In this document: one piece after another, positions 40,892-51,267 of the stretch | How positions within the stretch are numbered: the first letter of the stretch is position 1 | How the letters are laid out: each line of letters opens with the position of its first letter | NCBI GenBank assembly: GCA_018652265.1 | Contig: JABICL010000047.1 | Span: forward strand, 1-59,225 | Direction: 5' to 3' | DNA: 59,225 nt | DNA from: Candidatus Peribacteria bacterium | GTDB lineage: Bacteria; Patescibacteriota; Gracilibacteria; Peribacterales; Peribacteraceae | The notes under the pieces: model-generated | Told to the model about the DNA's origin: nothing | What the model saw: only the letters and a program-made list of their open reading frames with translations | The model's database searches: none | Program-made: the position numbers and the translations under genes

Positions 40892-42124
40892 ATGGTTACT
40901 CTCAAAGAACTTTATGCAAGACAGATCCTAGATTCCCGTGGAAACCCAACTATAGAAGTGGATTGTTTACTTTCAGATGACTCTTTTGGCCGTGCAGCGG
41001 TTCCTTCTGGAGCTTCTACTGGTACACATGAGGCCCTTGAGCTTAGAGATGGAGATAAGAGTGTATATATGGGGAAGTCAGTACAAAAAGCAGTTTCAAA
41101 TGTAGATATAATTGCGAAAGAATTGGTTGGTAAGGATGTTTCTGATCAGAGAAATGTCGATGAGGTTCTTTTGAAGATGGATGGAACGGATAACAAGTCA
41201 AAACTAGGGGCTAATGCAATACTTGGTGTTTCTATGGCAGTCTGTAGAGCAAGAGCTGTATCCGAAGGAAAGGCGCTCTGGAAATCTCTAGCTGATCAAT
41301 ACGAAGTGAATAATGCTCCAATGATGCCTACTCCTCTTATGAATGTATTAAATGGAGGTAAGCATGCTGATTCTGGTCTTAGTATTCAAGAATTTATGAT
41401 AGTGCCATCTGAGTTTTCTTCTTTTTCAGAAAAGCTTAGAGCTGGAGTAGAAATATTTCATACTTTGAAAAAGTTATTGAAAGAAAATGGACATGTTACC
41501 GCAGTAGGTGACGAAGGTGGTTTTGCGCCTAGATTAAAAACAAATCGAGAAGCTCTAGAGCTTCTAATGGAAGCTATAAAGTCTGCTGGATATGAAGACA
41601 AGGTAAATCTAGCACTAGACTCAGCTGCATCTGAGTTTTATGCAGATGGGAGTTATGATGTTGATGGTAAAAAGATTTCTTCAGAAGATTTAACTTCCTA
41701 CTATAAAGAGCTTGTGAAAGATTTTCCTATAATTTCTATAGAAGATAGTCATAGTGAAGACGATTGGGATGGATTTATTTCTATGCAAAAAGAAGTTGGA
41801 TCCAGCGTTCAGTTGGTTGGGGATGATTTATTGGTGACAAATGTAAAACGTATAAAAGATGCAATAGAGAAGAAGGCAGCAAATGCAGTTCTTATAAAGT
41901 TAAATCAAATAGGGTCTGTAACCGAGACTGTGGATGCCATCAATCTAGCAAAATCTTCTGGATGGCAATCTGTTATAAGCCATAGGAGCGGAGAGACTGA
42001 AGATGTCTTCATTTCTCATCTGGCTGTAGGCTTGGCGGCTGGCCAAATAAAGACAGGAAGCCTTTCTAGGACTGACAGAATCTGCAAATACAATGAATTG
42101 CTTAGGATAGAAGAGAAATTATAA
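40892..42124 (+). CDS. eno: Enolase
   Basis: Interconverts 2-phosphoglycerate and PEP. The 410-aa protein shows [16 protein letters not shown] at the N-terminus, [16 protein letters not shown], the GDEGGFAPR catalytic Glu region, the metal ligands [13 protein letters not shown] and VGDDLL, and the C-terminal SHRSGETED. All key motifs are intact. Confidence 0.97.
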   Translation: MVTLKELYARQILDSRGNPTIEVDCLLSDDSFGRAAVPSGASTGTHEALELRDGDKSVYMGKSVQKAVSNVDIIAKELVGKDVSDQRNVDEVLLKMDGTDNKSKLGANAILGVSMAVCRARAVSEGKALWKSLADQYEVNNAPMMPTPLMNVLNGGKHADSGLSIQEFMIVPSEFSSFSEKLRAGVEIFHTLKKLLKENGHVTAVGDEGGFAPRLKTNREALELLMEAIKSAGYEDKVNLALDSAASEFYADGSYDVDGKKISSEDLTSYYKELVKDFPIISIEDSHSEDDWDGFISMQKEVGSSVQLVGDDLLVTNVKRIKDAIEKKAANAVLIKLNQIGSVTETVDAINLAKSSGWQSVISHRSGETEDVFISHLAVGLAAGQIKTGSLSRTDRICKYNELLRIEEKL

Positions 42125-42139
42125 GACAAAATTTTCGTA

Positions 42140-43834
42140 ATGTTCTACAATTCTCTTCCAATGCTACAATCACGCAGGCGTCGCAGGCAGGTTTCTTACA
42201 GATCAAATAGCGGTATTAATATGCGCTTATGGAAGAATATTGCGGTAGGAATTTTGGTTGTTGCAGTTTTTGTTTGGGCTGGATTTCATATGATTCGTAT
42301 TTTTTCTCCAGAAGCACACGGAAGCAAGGTGCCTACTTCGTTGTATGTTCGAGATAGGGGAAGAGTAGATGTTGTGATAGGAGGGGAAAAAGATAGGCAA
42401 AGAGCTGAATCTGGACTTAAGCTTTATGATGGAGATCGTGTTATTACTGATGGAAGTGCATATGCTGTACTTAATTTTTTCGATAAAACAAGGATTCAAC
42501 TAGATACAAATACAGACGTTATTTTGAATGAAGTTTCCATGGGGCAGGATTCATCTGTAATTTCTCTTAGCATAGAGAATGGAGGTTTGTTTATAGAATC
42601 TGGTACAGGATCAAACATTAAAAGGAAATTTACTTCCAGAAGAGCACATTTCGAAGTCCCTCCAAGGTCCGAAGTAATATTAGGTGATGATATTTATGTT
42701 TTTGATTCATCTGGTCCTGGAGTAAATGTACTAGTAACTATTTCTAGTAGAACATTTGCAAATGTGATTGTTGGTGAAGGTCAACAGCTAATAATAGATC
42801 CAATAAGATTAAAAGAAGTAAAAGAAGAGGGTGGTGATCCGTATGAGCTTAGAAGTGTTCTAGATGATAAGATTCTTTCTTCTAATTTGTATTTAGCATC
42901 CAGACAAGTTCCAAAGGAAGAAATAATAATAAAAGAAGAAAGTGCAGCTGCAGATGAAGAAGGTGATTTTCTAGTAGTCTCAGAACCTGTTGATGGTGAA
43001 TTAGTACAAGGAGGCGTAGTAGTTGTAAAAGGATCTGTTGGCAGTCGAATAGAAACAGTTAAAGTTAACGGATACGATGCAGATTTGAATGATGGAGAAT
43101 TTAGAAAAGAAATAGCTCTTCCAGAAGAGGAGAGTTTTTCTGTGGATATAAGAGGAGAAAGCAGAGATGGATTAATAATTGCAGAACAATCAATATCTCT
43201 TTCTCAAGATATTAACCCACCTGATGCGCCAGTAATTTTATCTCCAGGAGGATCAGGAGATACCATACAAATAAGTGATGAAGAATTTGAGATATCAGGA
43301 ACTGCATCATCAGATGCTGTAGGAGTCATAGTAAATGGATATAGGCTTCAGAAATATGTTCCAGGAAAGAAATGGAGCTATATAGCAGATTCTAAGCTAG
43401 GAAATGTTCGTATGGGAGAAAATATTTATGAGATAGTTGCTATAGATAGAGCAGGAAATACTAGTGATACATCAAAAATAATGATTGTTTGGAAAGCAGA
43501 GCCACTTGTACAAATAGAAGATGGCATAAGAGATGAATCTGAATATATTGAGCCAGGATCATTGCGGGTAATCGCTCCAACTAAGAATGGATCTACTTTT
43601 ATAACTTCAGATAGCGAGGTTCTTATAGAAGGTGAAACTTCTGCAGATACTCATTCTCTTAGTATAAATGGATTTACTCTGACTTTATATGAGCCAGGCA
43701 AAGAGACATGGAATTACATAGCAAAAGAAGATTTTGGTAACTATAAAGATGGTACAAATAGATTTACTGTTGTTGCTAGAAACAAGGATGGGAAAATCCT
43801 TGATGTGGTTAAATATTTAATAGAGAAAAGATAA
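42140..43834 (+). CDS. FecR-like, Ig-repeat surface protein
   Basis: 564 aa with a basic N-terminus (SRRRRR) and one membrane helix (about 33-55), the rest outside. A FecR-type domain (about 75-200) with LYDGDRVITDGSAYAVLNF and TNTDVILNEVS comes first. Three bacterial Ig or glucodextranase-B-like repeats follow (about 270-355, 365-450, 475-564), each with a xxVNGY or xxINGF turn. It probably is a cell-surface scaffold or adhesin. An internal ATG at 42161 is a possible alternative start. Confidence 0.75.
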   Translation: MFYNSLPMLQSRRRRRQVSYRSNSGINMRLWKNIAVGILVVAVFVWAGFHMIRIFSPEAHGSKVPTSLYVRDRGRVDVVIGGEKDRQRAESGLKLYDGDRVITDGSAYAVLNFFDKTRIQLDTNTDVILNEVSMGQDSSVISLSIENGGLFIESGTGSNIKRKFTSRRAHFEVPPRSEVILGDDIYVFDSSGPGVNVLVTISSRTFANVIVGEGQQLIIDPIRLKEVKEEGGDPYELRSVLDDKILSSNLYLASRQVPKEEIIIKEESAAADEEGDFLVVSEPVDGELVQGGVVVVKGSVGSRIETVKVNGYDADLNDGEFRKEIALPEEESFSVDIRGESRDGLIIAEQSISLSQDINPPDAPVILSPGGSGDTIQISDEEFEISGTASSDAVGVIVNGYRLQKYVPGKKWSYIADSKLGNVRMGENIYEIVAIDRAGNTSDTSKIMIVWKAEPLVQIEDGIRDESEYIEPGSLRVIAPTKNGSTFITSDSEVLIEGETSADTHSLSINGFTLTLYEPGKETWNYIAKEDFGNYKDGTNRFTVVARNKDGKILDVVKYLIEKR

Positions 43835-43871
43835 TTTTGTTATTTGTATTCCAATATGCCAATATTTACGT

Positions 43872-44555
43872 ATGGATATAGATGTTTTATATGAGGACAA
43901 GAATTGCTTTGTAATCAATAAGCCATCTGGCCTGACGGTGCATCCTGCTGCTACTACTAAATCAGAAAAAACTTTAGTAGAGATCCTAGAAGAAGAAAGG
44001 GGTGAAAAAGTTTTCTTGGTTCACAGGTTGGATAAAGATACTACTGGGTGTTTGCTTATTGCAAAATCAGAGGATGCATGTGAGAAATTGCAAGAGCAGT
44101 TTAGGGATAGATCGGTAAACAAAACATATTTTGCTATATGTTATGGAATTCCTAAGGAGGAAGAAGCAATAATAGAAGCTCCGGTTGGTAGAAGCTTAGT
44201 TAATAGAACAAAGATGTCGCTTTTTAAAACTAGTACGAGTAAAAATGCTATTACAAAATATAAAGTAATATCAAAATCAGATGTTGCCTCTCTCTTGCAG
44301 TGTGAAATAGAAACAGGTCGTACTCATCAGATACGTGTACATCTTCGTTATATAGGACATCCAATACTTGGTGATGATAAGTATTTTATAGATGCAAGCG
44401 AGAGAATTTCCAAAGAATTTTCTGTAGAGAAGATATGTCTACATGCTGCAGAACTTGCATTTGTTCCTATAAACGCAAAAGAAGAAAAAGCTATAATTGC
44501 TACCATTCCAGAACACTTCAAATCTATTGCAGATAGATGTGGACTATCCGTATGA
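43872..44555 (+). CDS. RluA-family rRNA/tRNA pseudouridine synthase
   Basis: 227 aa, the catalytic domain only, without the S4 domain found in RluD. The catalytic Asp54 lies in the family motif HRLDKDTTG. The later ETGRTHQIRVHLRYIGHPILGDDKY is also diagnostic. It isomerises uridines in structured RNA; the exact target cannot be told. It ends in TGA, at which a palindromic repeat begins. Confidence 0.92.
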   Translation: MDIDVLYEDKNCFVINKPSGLTVHPAATTKSEKTLVEILEEERGEKVFLVHRLDKDTTGCLLIAKSEDACEKLQEQFRDRSVNKTYFAICYGIPKEEEAIIEAPVGRSLVNRTKMSLFKTSTSKNAITKYKVISKSDVASLLQCEIETGRTHQIRVHLRYIGHPILGDDKYFIDASERISKEFSVEKICLHAAELAFVPINAKEEKAIIATIPEHFKSIADRCGLSV

Positions 44556-44667
44556 AAGGATGGAAAGGATTTAAACGATTTAAAGGAGTGAAAGGAAATG
44601 TCATTATCATCGGATATAGATTTCTCCTTTCAATCCTTTCACTCTTTTCCATCCTTTCCATCTTTCT
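44555..44667. repeat. Family G palindrome (GGAAAGGAT type) after the pseudouridine synthase
   Basis: AAAGGATGGAAAGGATTTAA and AGGAGTGAAAGGA on the left; TCCTTTCAATCCTTTCACTC and TTTTCCATCCTTTCC on the right. It is an imperfect inverted repeat of about 110 bp that starts at the stop codon. The rest of the gap to infB (44668-44767) shows only the likely -10 TAAGAT. Confidence 0.75.
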
Positions 44668-44767
44668 ATTGTGTGCAGATTTTCTCTCTGCAAAAAGGTA
44701 TGACATATTAAATAAGGCCTTTAATGGTGTTTAGAATGCGAATTAGTATGATAAGATTCTAAAGATT

Positions 44768-46981
44768 ATGCGCCTTGTTGAAGTTGCAAAGAAACTTGGC
44801 ATAACCGGACAAGAACTGCGAAGGGAACTATCGCAGGTGGATTTTGGCGTAAAGCCAACAGATAGAGAGGTGCCAGATGGTCTTGCTCAAGGAATACTAC
44901 GTTTTGTTGCTAGAAAGCGTGGCATAGAAATAAAAGAAGATGATGAGCTAGAGGAGACAGTAGAGGATAGTGTTGTGGAGACTAAGGCAGTAGATGCTGC
45001 ACCTAGTGAAACCGAAGAACAAACAGATGATGAAGACTCTTCTAATAAAAGAGTTCATGTACTTAGAAAGCTAACATTAGATGATGTTTCTGCAGAAGCA
45101 GTAGAAAGGCAAAAGGCAGTTACTCCTCAATCATCTAGAAAGCCAAAAGCAAAAACAGCAAGATTGCCAGAGAGACAATCAGATAAGAAAAAAGGTGCAG
45201 ATAAACAGGAGCAAATAAAAAAGAAAGAAGGCGTTGTATGTTTACCTGAAGTAATTACTGTAAAAGAGTTTGCAGAGAAAACAGGTGTACAGATTCCTAA
45301 AGCAATAAGTGTTCTAATGAAAAACGGTGTTATGGCGAATATGAATCAGGATATAGATTTTGATAGTGCGGCAATTGTAGCTGCTGAACTTGGTGTGGAT
45401 GTAAAGAAGGAGGAGGCAAAAGTCTCTGCAGAGAATCTGCTTGCTGGAAATCTAGAACAACTTCTAAAAGAAGATGATGATTCTGTTATGACACATCGTC
45501 CTCCTGTTATAACTGTAATGGGACATGTTGATCATGGTAAAACTGCAATTTTGGATGCTATAAGAGAGACAGATGTGGTTTCTGAGGAGGCTGGTGGAAT
45601 TACACAAGCAATAGGAGCTCATCAAGTGGAGCACGACGGAAAGAAGATAACATTTTTAGATACTCCGGGTCATGAAGCATTTACTTCTATGAGAGCTCGT
45701 GGAGCTCAAATCACAGACATAGTAATACTCGTGGTTTCTGCAGATGAAGGAATAAAGCCAACAACAGTAGAGGCTATAAATCATGCAAAAGATGCGAATG
45801 TTCCGATAATAGTTGCGATAAATAAGATAGACACAGATAGAGCAGATCCAGATCGTGTAAAAGGGGAGCTTGCTCAACATGATTTACAACCAGAGGATTG
45901 GGGAGGCAAAACTCCAACAGTGCTTTGCTCTGCAAAAACCGGACAAGGCATAAATGATCTATTAGATTCTGCTCTAATTCTTTCAGAAATATCTGAGCTT
46001 AAGTCTAATCAAGATAGAAATGCAGTAGCTACAGTTATAGAAAGTAATCTAGATCCATCACTCGGTCCTGTGGGATCTTTTGTAGTGAATGCGGGGACAT
46101 TGAAAGTGGGAGATATATTTGTATGTGGAGTTACATCTGGAAAAGTAAAATCTATGATTGATTCTCATGGGAATCGATTAGATGAAGTAGGGCCATCTGG
46201 AGCTGTACAGATTGCTGGATTAAATGATGTTCCAGAGACAGGTGACATATTGCAGGTAGTAGACAAAGAATCCGATGCCAGAAAGCTTCTTGTAGAAATG
46301 ATAGAAGCCAGAGAAGCTCAAAAGAAGAGGGGAATAGGAGATCTAATTAGTCGTATATCAGAAGGGAAGCTTGCAGTTCTAAAAGCAGTTCTAAAAGCAG
46401 ATTCTCTGGGATCACTTGAAGCTATAGAAGCTTCTCTCGCAAAAATGAAGACAGAAAGTGGAATATCTACCAAACTAATTCACAGTTCTGTAGGAAGCAT
46501 CTCAGAGAGCGATGTAATGATTGCAGCTGCGAGTGATGGAATAGTTTTAGGTTTCAATGTTTCATATTCATCTCATGTAGAAAAAATAGCACAGGAGAAT
46601 GGAGTTCAGATTCGTACGTACGGAGTTATATATGAACTTCTAGATGAAGTAGAAGGATTACTTGAAGGAATGGTAGAAGAAGAGGAGACAGAAACTGTTA
46701 CGGGCCACTTAGAAGTAAAGGGAGTCTTCTTCCGAAAGAAATCAGAGCAAGTTGTTGGAGGAAAGGTTACAGATGGATATTTGAAGAGAGTTCCATTTAG
46801 ACTTAAGAGAGATGACAAAGAAATAGGTACTGGCCGTATTACTTCTCTGAAACGTGTGGAAAAAGATATAAAAGAAGCAAAAGAAGGAAGCGAATGCGGA
46901 ATGCGTATCGATTGCAATCTTCAGATTGAAGAGGGTGATGTGATAGAGGGTTACGTAAAAGAGCTTAAGAAGAAGTCTTAG
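44768..46981 (+). CDS. infB: Translation initiation factor IF-2
   Basis: A GTPase that brings initiator tRNA to the 30S subunit. Two N-terminal IF2_N-type segments (VEVAKKLGITGQELRRELS; VKEFAEKTGVQIPKAISVLM) surround an acidic/basic linker. The G domain has GHVDHGKT (about 251-258), DTPGHEAF and NKID. Domains II to IV follow, with GIVLGFNVS in the C-terminal part. It is 737 aa. Its last 4 nt overlap the convergent gene at 46978. Its importance in leaderless initiation is known from other bacteria. Confidence 0.96.
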   Translation: MRLVEVAKKLGITGQELRRELSQVDFGVKPTDREVPDGLAQGILRFVARKRGIEIKEDDELEETVEDSVVETKAVDAAPSETEEQTDDEDSSNKRVHVLRKLTLDDVSAEAVERQKAVTPQSSRKPKAKTARLPERQSDKKKGADKQEQIKKKEGVVCLPEVITVKEFAEKTGVQIPKAISVLMKNGVMANMNQDIDFDSAAIVAAELGVDVKKEEAKVSAENLLAGNLEQLLKEDDDSVMTHRPPVITVMGHVDHGKTAILDAIRETDVVSEEAGGITQAIGAHQVEHDGKKITFLDTPGHEAFTSMRARGAQITDIVILVVSADEGIKPTTVEAINHAKDANVPIIVAINKIDTDRADPDRVKGELAQHDLQPEDWGGKTPTVLCSAKTGQGINDLLDSALILSEISELKSNQDRNAVATVIESNLDPSLGPVGSFVVNAGTLKVGDIFVCGVTSGKVKSMIDSHGNRLDEVGPSGAVQIAGLNDVPETGDILQVVDKESDARKLLVEMIEAREAQKKRGIGDLISRISEGKLAVLKAVLKADSLGSLEAIEASLAKMKTESGISTKLIHSSVGSISESDVMIAAASDGIVLGFNVSYSSHVEKIAQENGVQIRTYGVIYELLDEVEGLLEGMVEEEETETVTGHLEVKGVFFRKKSEQVVGGKVTDGYLKRVPFRLKRDDKEIGTGRITSLKRVEKDIKEAKEGSECGMRIDCNLQIEEGDVIEGYVKELKKKS

Positions 46982-48198
46982 GGCCTTGTTTCTTCTACTA
47001 TCACACGCAATTTATCCACATCTTTCCTAAGCTCCAGAGCTTTTGACATAAACATGTGTCTATCTCGATCGGACACATTGTCTTTTGCGAGTGCGATGTA
47101 TAATTTATTTTTATCGTCCTCGCCTAAAAATTTAAAAAGCAATTCTTTCGTGAGAGATCTTTTAGATGAGTTTTGCTCTAGTATTTTTTCGAGCTCTTTT
47201 CTTTTATCGTTATCATCATTAAGTAGTGTGCAGGCTTCATCAAATGCATCTCCTGTTGTAACTGGCCCCATTCTTTCCATAAGGGATGCAAATCCTTCTG
47301 TTTTTGCTAGATTTTGTGCAAGCCTCGTAGCCTCTTTTAGCTCTGTTTTTTTGGACATATCTACTCCTGCAAGTTTCATAGTTGCAAGTCCATATCCCAA
47401 AGTAAGAGCATCTGTGAATTCCAGATCTTCTCCTCCTGCTATCTTTTTTCCAGTTGTAATTGCACTAAGTGTAAACATAAGGCCAGCTCCTCCAAGAAGT
47501 AACATTTTTCCTGCTTTATAAGGTGCACTTTGTTTTTCTTTGTTTCTAAGGGGTATTTCCCAACGCGCTCTCATATATCCCGATGGATCTCTGCTTTTTA
47601 TGAGTGCCAGCTGATGTTCTACCATTTGTATTCTAGATAGTGTCATGGCCTGAACCTCTGGAGATGCCTTTTGGCTTATTTGCGTTTTTAGTGATGCTAA
47701 TGTTTGTTCCATTAAATATATTTCTCCGAAGTGTGGCATATTTGGATCATTTTTGAAATATAGCTTGGTTTTCTCTTCAGAAATTGCTTTTTCTATTTCT
47801 TCTTCTATATCAGTTAGGTCTTTTATCGATTTCTGGTTTTCAGTACCGAGATCTATAATGGCATTTGCCTTTTTTGTTGGTAATGCGCTGCGTTCCTTAT
47901 CAACTTGCATAAGCAATCTATTAGCCGTATCTCTCCTATGAGATAAAACATGTTTTTGATGCTGATATGTCGGTTCCATATCTACTTTTCCATGTGAATC
48001 TACCGTAGGAACACTGGCACTCATTAGTACGCTGTTTTGTAAATATAGCATGCTCTTCTCTGCTTCATGCCTTTCTTTATCTTCCATATTCGCTATTAGT
48101 TGCCTCTGTCTTTCCTCTGGAACCAGGAGATCTGTATGAGACTTGAGTTTTGGAAACTCAATATCTCCTGATGCCGATTCTGGTGCTGGCTTTGTCAT
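46978..48198 (-). CDS. Unknown protein in operon with a TrbL-like gene
   Basis: A 406-aa, mostly helical, charged protein with a possible single membrane segment (about 228-248, GKMLLLGGAGLMFTLSAITTG less its ends). Coiled-coil-like stretches lie at about 75-140. No family is recognised. It starts 3 nt after the TrbL/VirB6-like gene on the same strand, so the two products probably act together, perhaps in a secretion-like complex. The 3' end overlaps infB by 4 nt. Confidence 0.7.
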   Translation of the reverse strand: MTKPAPESASGDIEFPKLKSHTDLLVPEERQRQLIANMEDKERHEAEKSMLYLQNSVLMSASVPTVDSHGKVDMEPTYQHQKHVLSHRRDTANRLLMQVDKERSALPTKKANAIIDLGTENQKSIKDLTDIEEEIEKAISEEKTKLYFKNDPNMPHFGEIYLMEQTLASLKTQISQKASPEVQAMTLSRIQMVEHQLALIKSRDPSGYMRARWEIPLRNKEKQSAPYKAGKMLLLGGAGLMFTLSAITTGKKIAGGEDLEFTDALTLGYGLATMKLAGVDMSKKTELKEATRLAQNLAKTEGFASLMERMGPVTTGDAFDEACTLLNDDNDKRKELEKILEQNSSKRSLTKELLFKFLGEDDKNKLYIALAKDNVSDRDRHMFMSKALELRKDVDKLRVIVEETRP

Positions 48199-48201
48199 TT
48201 A

Positions 48202-50379
48202 TTATGGTGATGGATATTGTGTTTTAAGTTCTGAAGCAATTTGCTCTGCAGTTTTTCCTTCAGTTTCCCAATCTTCTATCTTTTTTAGGATTTTATTTAT
48301 TCCCTGTACTACCAATGGTGCTGCTCCAGCTCTTCTGTCTTCAAGTTTTTCAACAACATCATCCAAAGTAATTGGTCCATTTCCTATGTATGTTGATGCT
48401 TTATGTCCTGCTAATTTTTCTGCCTCGTTTTCGCTTGAACCTGGTGGTATTTCAAATTTAATGTCATTTTTGACATCTATGTTGCTAGTACCTTCAAAAT
48501 GTTTAGCCTGTGATATCATGTCGCTCTTATCCGCATCTGTCAGTTTTGTAGATGAGTTAATCAGATGTTTAACCATTTCATGATTTGATGCGACCTTCAT
48601 TGCTTCATCTACACTTATTTTTGTGTCTGTTGATTGTGATAGTTCGGAAACCTTCTTTGCAAACTCTTTTTTCTTGTCTGTTGCATTCCCTGAATTTGTT
48701 CCCGTTAGAACGGTTCTAAGTTCGCCGATTCTATTACCAATATCACTAGATAATTTTCCTACTTGTCCTTTATTTAGTGGTTCAGTTGCGGAGCTTTCAA
48801 CATCTTTGCCTTTACCTCCTCCAAATGCAACCATTGGATTGCCTTGTCCAGCTCTACTAAGCATATTCTTGTAATCAAACAGACCTCCCTTTTCTCCTCC
48901 TGGCATAGGCATAATAGGTGCGTATCCAGCTGCATTTACAGCAGTCTTAAATCCAGACTGTCCAATTCCCTTAATAGCTCCAGTGAAGGAAGATGCAAGG
49001 CTGTCTTTTTCGAGCATTGCAAAAGTTCCAAACCATATAATTCCTATTGTCATCATCAGCCATAACATTTGATGAAAACTATAGAATCCAAGTATGTTAA
49101 TTCCATTTAGAACTATTGGAGGCAGGTTAGCATTGCTCGCATTTACTATTGCACCTTGATAATAATAGAGAGCACTAATTAGTGTAAATCCAACTGCAAA
49201 TGGGACAGCTATAAGTGCGGGTAAAAATGCATATGTAACAAATTTCTTCCATATATTCGGACCTTCCTCTCCTCCAAAGCTTAATTGTCCAAGAGGACCT
49301 CCCATTGCATATCCTACAAATATAAATGGCATAAATCCTATACAGAGCCAAAGAACAATTATCCTGGCTACAAGCACAAACATCATCGCAAGAAGAGGTA
49401 ATGCTACAGCCAGAGCAAATATCAGCTGCAAAATTATCAGAAATAGCGTCTTGAAGTGTGCGAGTATATTTGCAGATGCTCCTACTCTGGTCCGAGCCCC
49501 AATTGCAAGTTGCTGAGTTTCCATTACGCCATACAGAGGAAGCTTAGCGAAGTTTGTAGCCAAACCATTTATGATCATATCAGCTCCACTTATTTGAGTT
49601 GGACCTCCTCCAGGAATCATTCCTGTTTGCATAACAGTGTTCCAGTCTTCGTAATATATGTGCAACATTTTTCCAAATGACCTTCCTCTAAATGGTGTTC
49701 CATTTGGCTGCGGTCCTATACAAGGACCACTGCCTCCATCACATGGGAAAAAATCTACATTCCATACGTATTTACATGATTCATCTGCGTCTTCACCAAC
49801 TCCTCCAATAGCATTATCTGCTCCTAGATCTGCATAACATTCCATTGCTCCACGATCATATCCATTTACTAGATTTGGAATCTGATAGATCGTTGCAGTC
49901 ATTACATTGGATACATCCAGAATTACTCTAGGGAAGAACCATGAGAAATTAACAAATATCACAGCTAGTACAAATTTAGGAAGGCCCTGTTTAATCTTAG
50001 ACATTCCTTCTTCTCCAGCTCTTAGTATCATATACATTCCAGCAAATAGAAGTATGAATGCAAATATTCCATTTACTATATTTCTAGAAGTAATCCATAT
50101 GTTTCTAAGCACCTCTTGTATTGCAGAGTTTGGACCAAAAAGAGCTTCGGGAGACAGAAGCCATTGAATCATGGTTAGTGAAAACCAATTGATTACTACT
50201 ACTATTTCCAAGATCACAGCTACAGCTTTTTGCACACCTGATCCAATAGGGGATGTGCCACCTGTAGAAGGTGCAGCATGAGCGAGTGGTACAAGCATTT
50301 GTTCTCCGCCTATTAGAAGGTCAGAGACTATTGCTGCAATTAGCAGTGATGCCGCTACTACAATTTTTTTTCTTAGCAC
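48202..50379 (-). CDS. TrbL/VirB6-like polytopic membrane protein
   Basis: 725 aa. A signal-like first helix (7-30) is followed by an extracellular Ser/Thr/Gly stretch and about seven more membrane helices up to residue 460. A long soluble C-terminal part (about 470-725) is rich in Lys/Glu/Asp. Several cysteines and glycine-rich loops lie in the second outside loop (about 175-230). The layout matches the TrbL/VirB6-type inner-membrane channel proteins annotated in CPR T4SS-like loci. The start is GTG. No VirB4 ATPase is in the window. Confidence 0.75.
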   Translation of the reverse strand: MLRKKIVVAASLLIAAIVSDLLIGGEQMLVPLAHAAPSTGGTSPIGSGVQKAVAVILEIVVVINWFSLTMIQWLLSPEALFGPNSAIQEVLRNIWITSRNIVNGIFAFILLFAGMYMILRAGEEGMSKIKQGLPKFVLAVIFVNFSWFFPRVILDVSNVMTATIYQIPNLVNGYDRGAMECYADLGADNAIGGVGEDADESCKYVWNVDFFPCDGGSGPCIGPQPNGTPFRGRSFGKMLHIYYEDWNTVMQTGMIPGGGPTQISGADMIINGLATNFAKLPLYGVMETQQLAIGARTRVGASANILAHFKTLFLIILQLIFALAVALPLLAMMFVLVARIIVLWLCIGFMPFIFVGYAMGGPLGQLSFGGEEGPNIWKKFVTYAFLPALIAVPFAVGFTLISALYYYQGAIVNASNANLPPIVLNGINILGFYSFHQMLWLMMTIGIIWFGTFAMLEKDSLASSFTGAIKGIGQSGFKTAVNAAGYAPIMPMPGGEKGGLFDYKNMLSRAGQGNPMVAFGGGKGKDVESSATEPLNKGQVGKLSSDIGNRIGELRTVLTGTNSGNATDKKKEFAKKVSELSQSTDTKISVDEAMKVASNHEMVKHLINSSTKLTDADKSDMISQAKHFEGTSNIDVKNDIKFEIPPGSSENEAEKLAGHKASTYIGNGPITLDDVVEKLEDRRAGAAPLVVQGINKILKKIEDWETEGKTAEQIASELKTQYPSP

Positions 50380-50607
50380 TAGATTGATTTGTATTTGGGT
50401 ATATAAATCTCATGAGTATACAGTATTTCTCGATTTAGAGATACTCTCTAGGTATGAATGTGGCTTGACGGAGGGGAAAAATTTGAATACAAAACTTATT
50501 CATATAGGGGATATTGATCAGATTATTTGCTCAATATATGGTCCCAACACATTTCCACCTTTGCCACAACAGGACCTTGAATACTTTTCTTGATCTTAAG
50601 TTCATAG
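50380..50607. other. Divergent intergenic region
   Basis: 228 bp between the leftward TrbL-like gene and a rightward regulator. An open frame at 50384-50593 has no family match, no placed -10 and skewed composition, so I do not call it a gene. TACAAA lies 8 nt before the GTG of the TrbL-like gene. No repeat is seen. Confidence 0.5.
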
Positions 50608-51249
50608 ATGAATACTATTTGTGATCGTACTGTAGTTAATTTTCCAAAAAGAATTTCTGTGAGAGATGTACTAAAATCACTGTTTAGTTCGACAACAAGA
50701 ATAAAGCTATTATCGACCTTTCTTCTGCATCCAGAGCAGGAATATTTTATAAGGGAATTAACTAGACTTCTAAATGAACAGATAAACTCAGTCAGAAGGG
50801 AGCTTGAAAATTTGAAGAACATAGGATTGGTAAAATCAAGAACTAGAAATAGAAAAAAATATTTCCGTGTAAATTCAGATTTTCCACTTTATTCTGATCT
50901 CAGAAATATGTTTGGTAAGGCAACGCAGGGGGAGACTGCAGTTATATCTGAGATAAAGAAATTACCAGGACTTAAGCTCTTAGTTCTTGCAGGGGTATTT
51001 GTAGGTGAAGATGACAGAGTGGATGTTTTGATAGTTGGAGAGGTAGGTAGAGATGAAGTAGAAAAGATATTAAAGAGAGATCCATCTCTTCAGAACGTAA
51101 AGTATTCAATATTCTCAGTTCCAGATTTCTTATATAGATTAAATTTGAAGGACAAATTTATAAGAGAAATAGTAGAAGCTCCTACACACGTTGTGGCTTA
51201 CAATACTATTCAGGAGGAGATGTCGGAGGCGAAGGCGGTTGTAAGCTAG
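50608..51249 (+). CDS. Winged-helix regulator with C-terminal nucleotidyltransferase-like part
   Basis: 213 aa. The N-terminal winged helix (about 20-90) includes YFIRELTRLLNEQINSVRRE and LKNIGLVKSRTRNRKKYF. The C-terminal half (LLVLAGVFVGEDDRVDVLIVG) resembles a MNT-type nucleotidyltransferase fold, but the catalytic GSxxxxxxD is altered (AGVFVGEDDRVD). It is probably a DNA-binding regulator; its target may be the divergent TrbL-like operon (inference). Confidence 0.75.
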   Translation: MNTICDRTVVNFPKRISVRDVLKSLFSSTTRIKLLSTFLLHPEQEYFIRELTRLLNEQINSVRRELENLKNIGLVKSRTRNRKKYFRVNSDFPLYSDLRNMFGKATQGETAVISEIKKLPGLKLLVLAGVFVGEDDRVDVLIVGEVGRDEVEKILKRDPSLQNVKYSIFSVPDFLYRLNLKDKFIREIVEAPTHVVAYNTIQEEMSEAKAVVS

Positions 51250-51267
51250 TTCTGAGATCGTGTTACG

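Noticed and set aside
50384-50593. Open reading frame before the wHTH gene
   Set aside because: No family, no -10 at the usual distance, and it overlaps the likely promoter region of the divergent genes.
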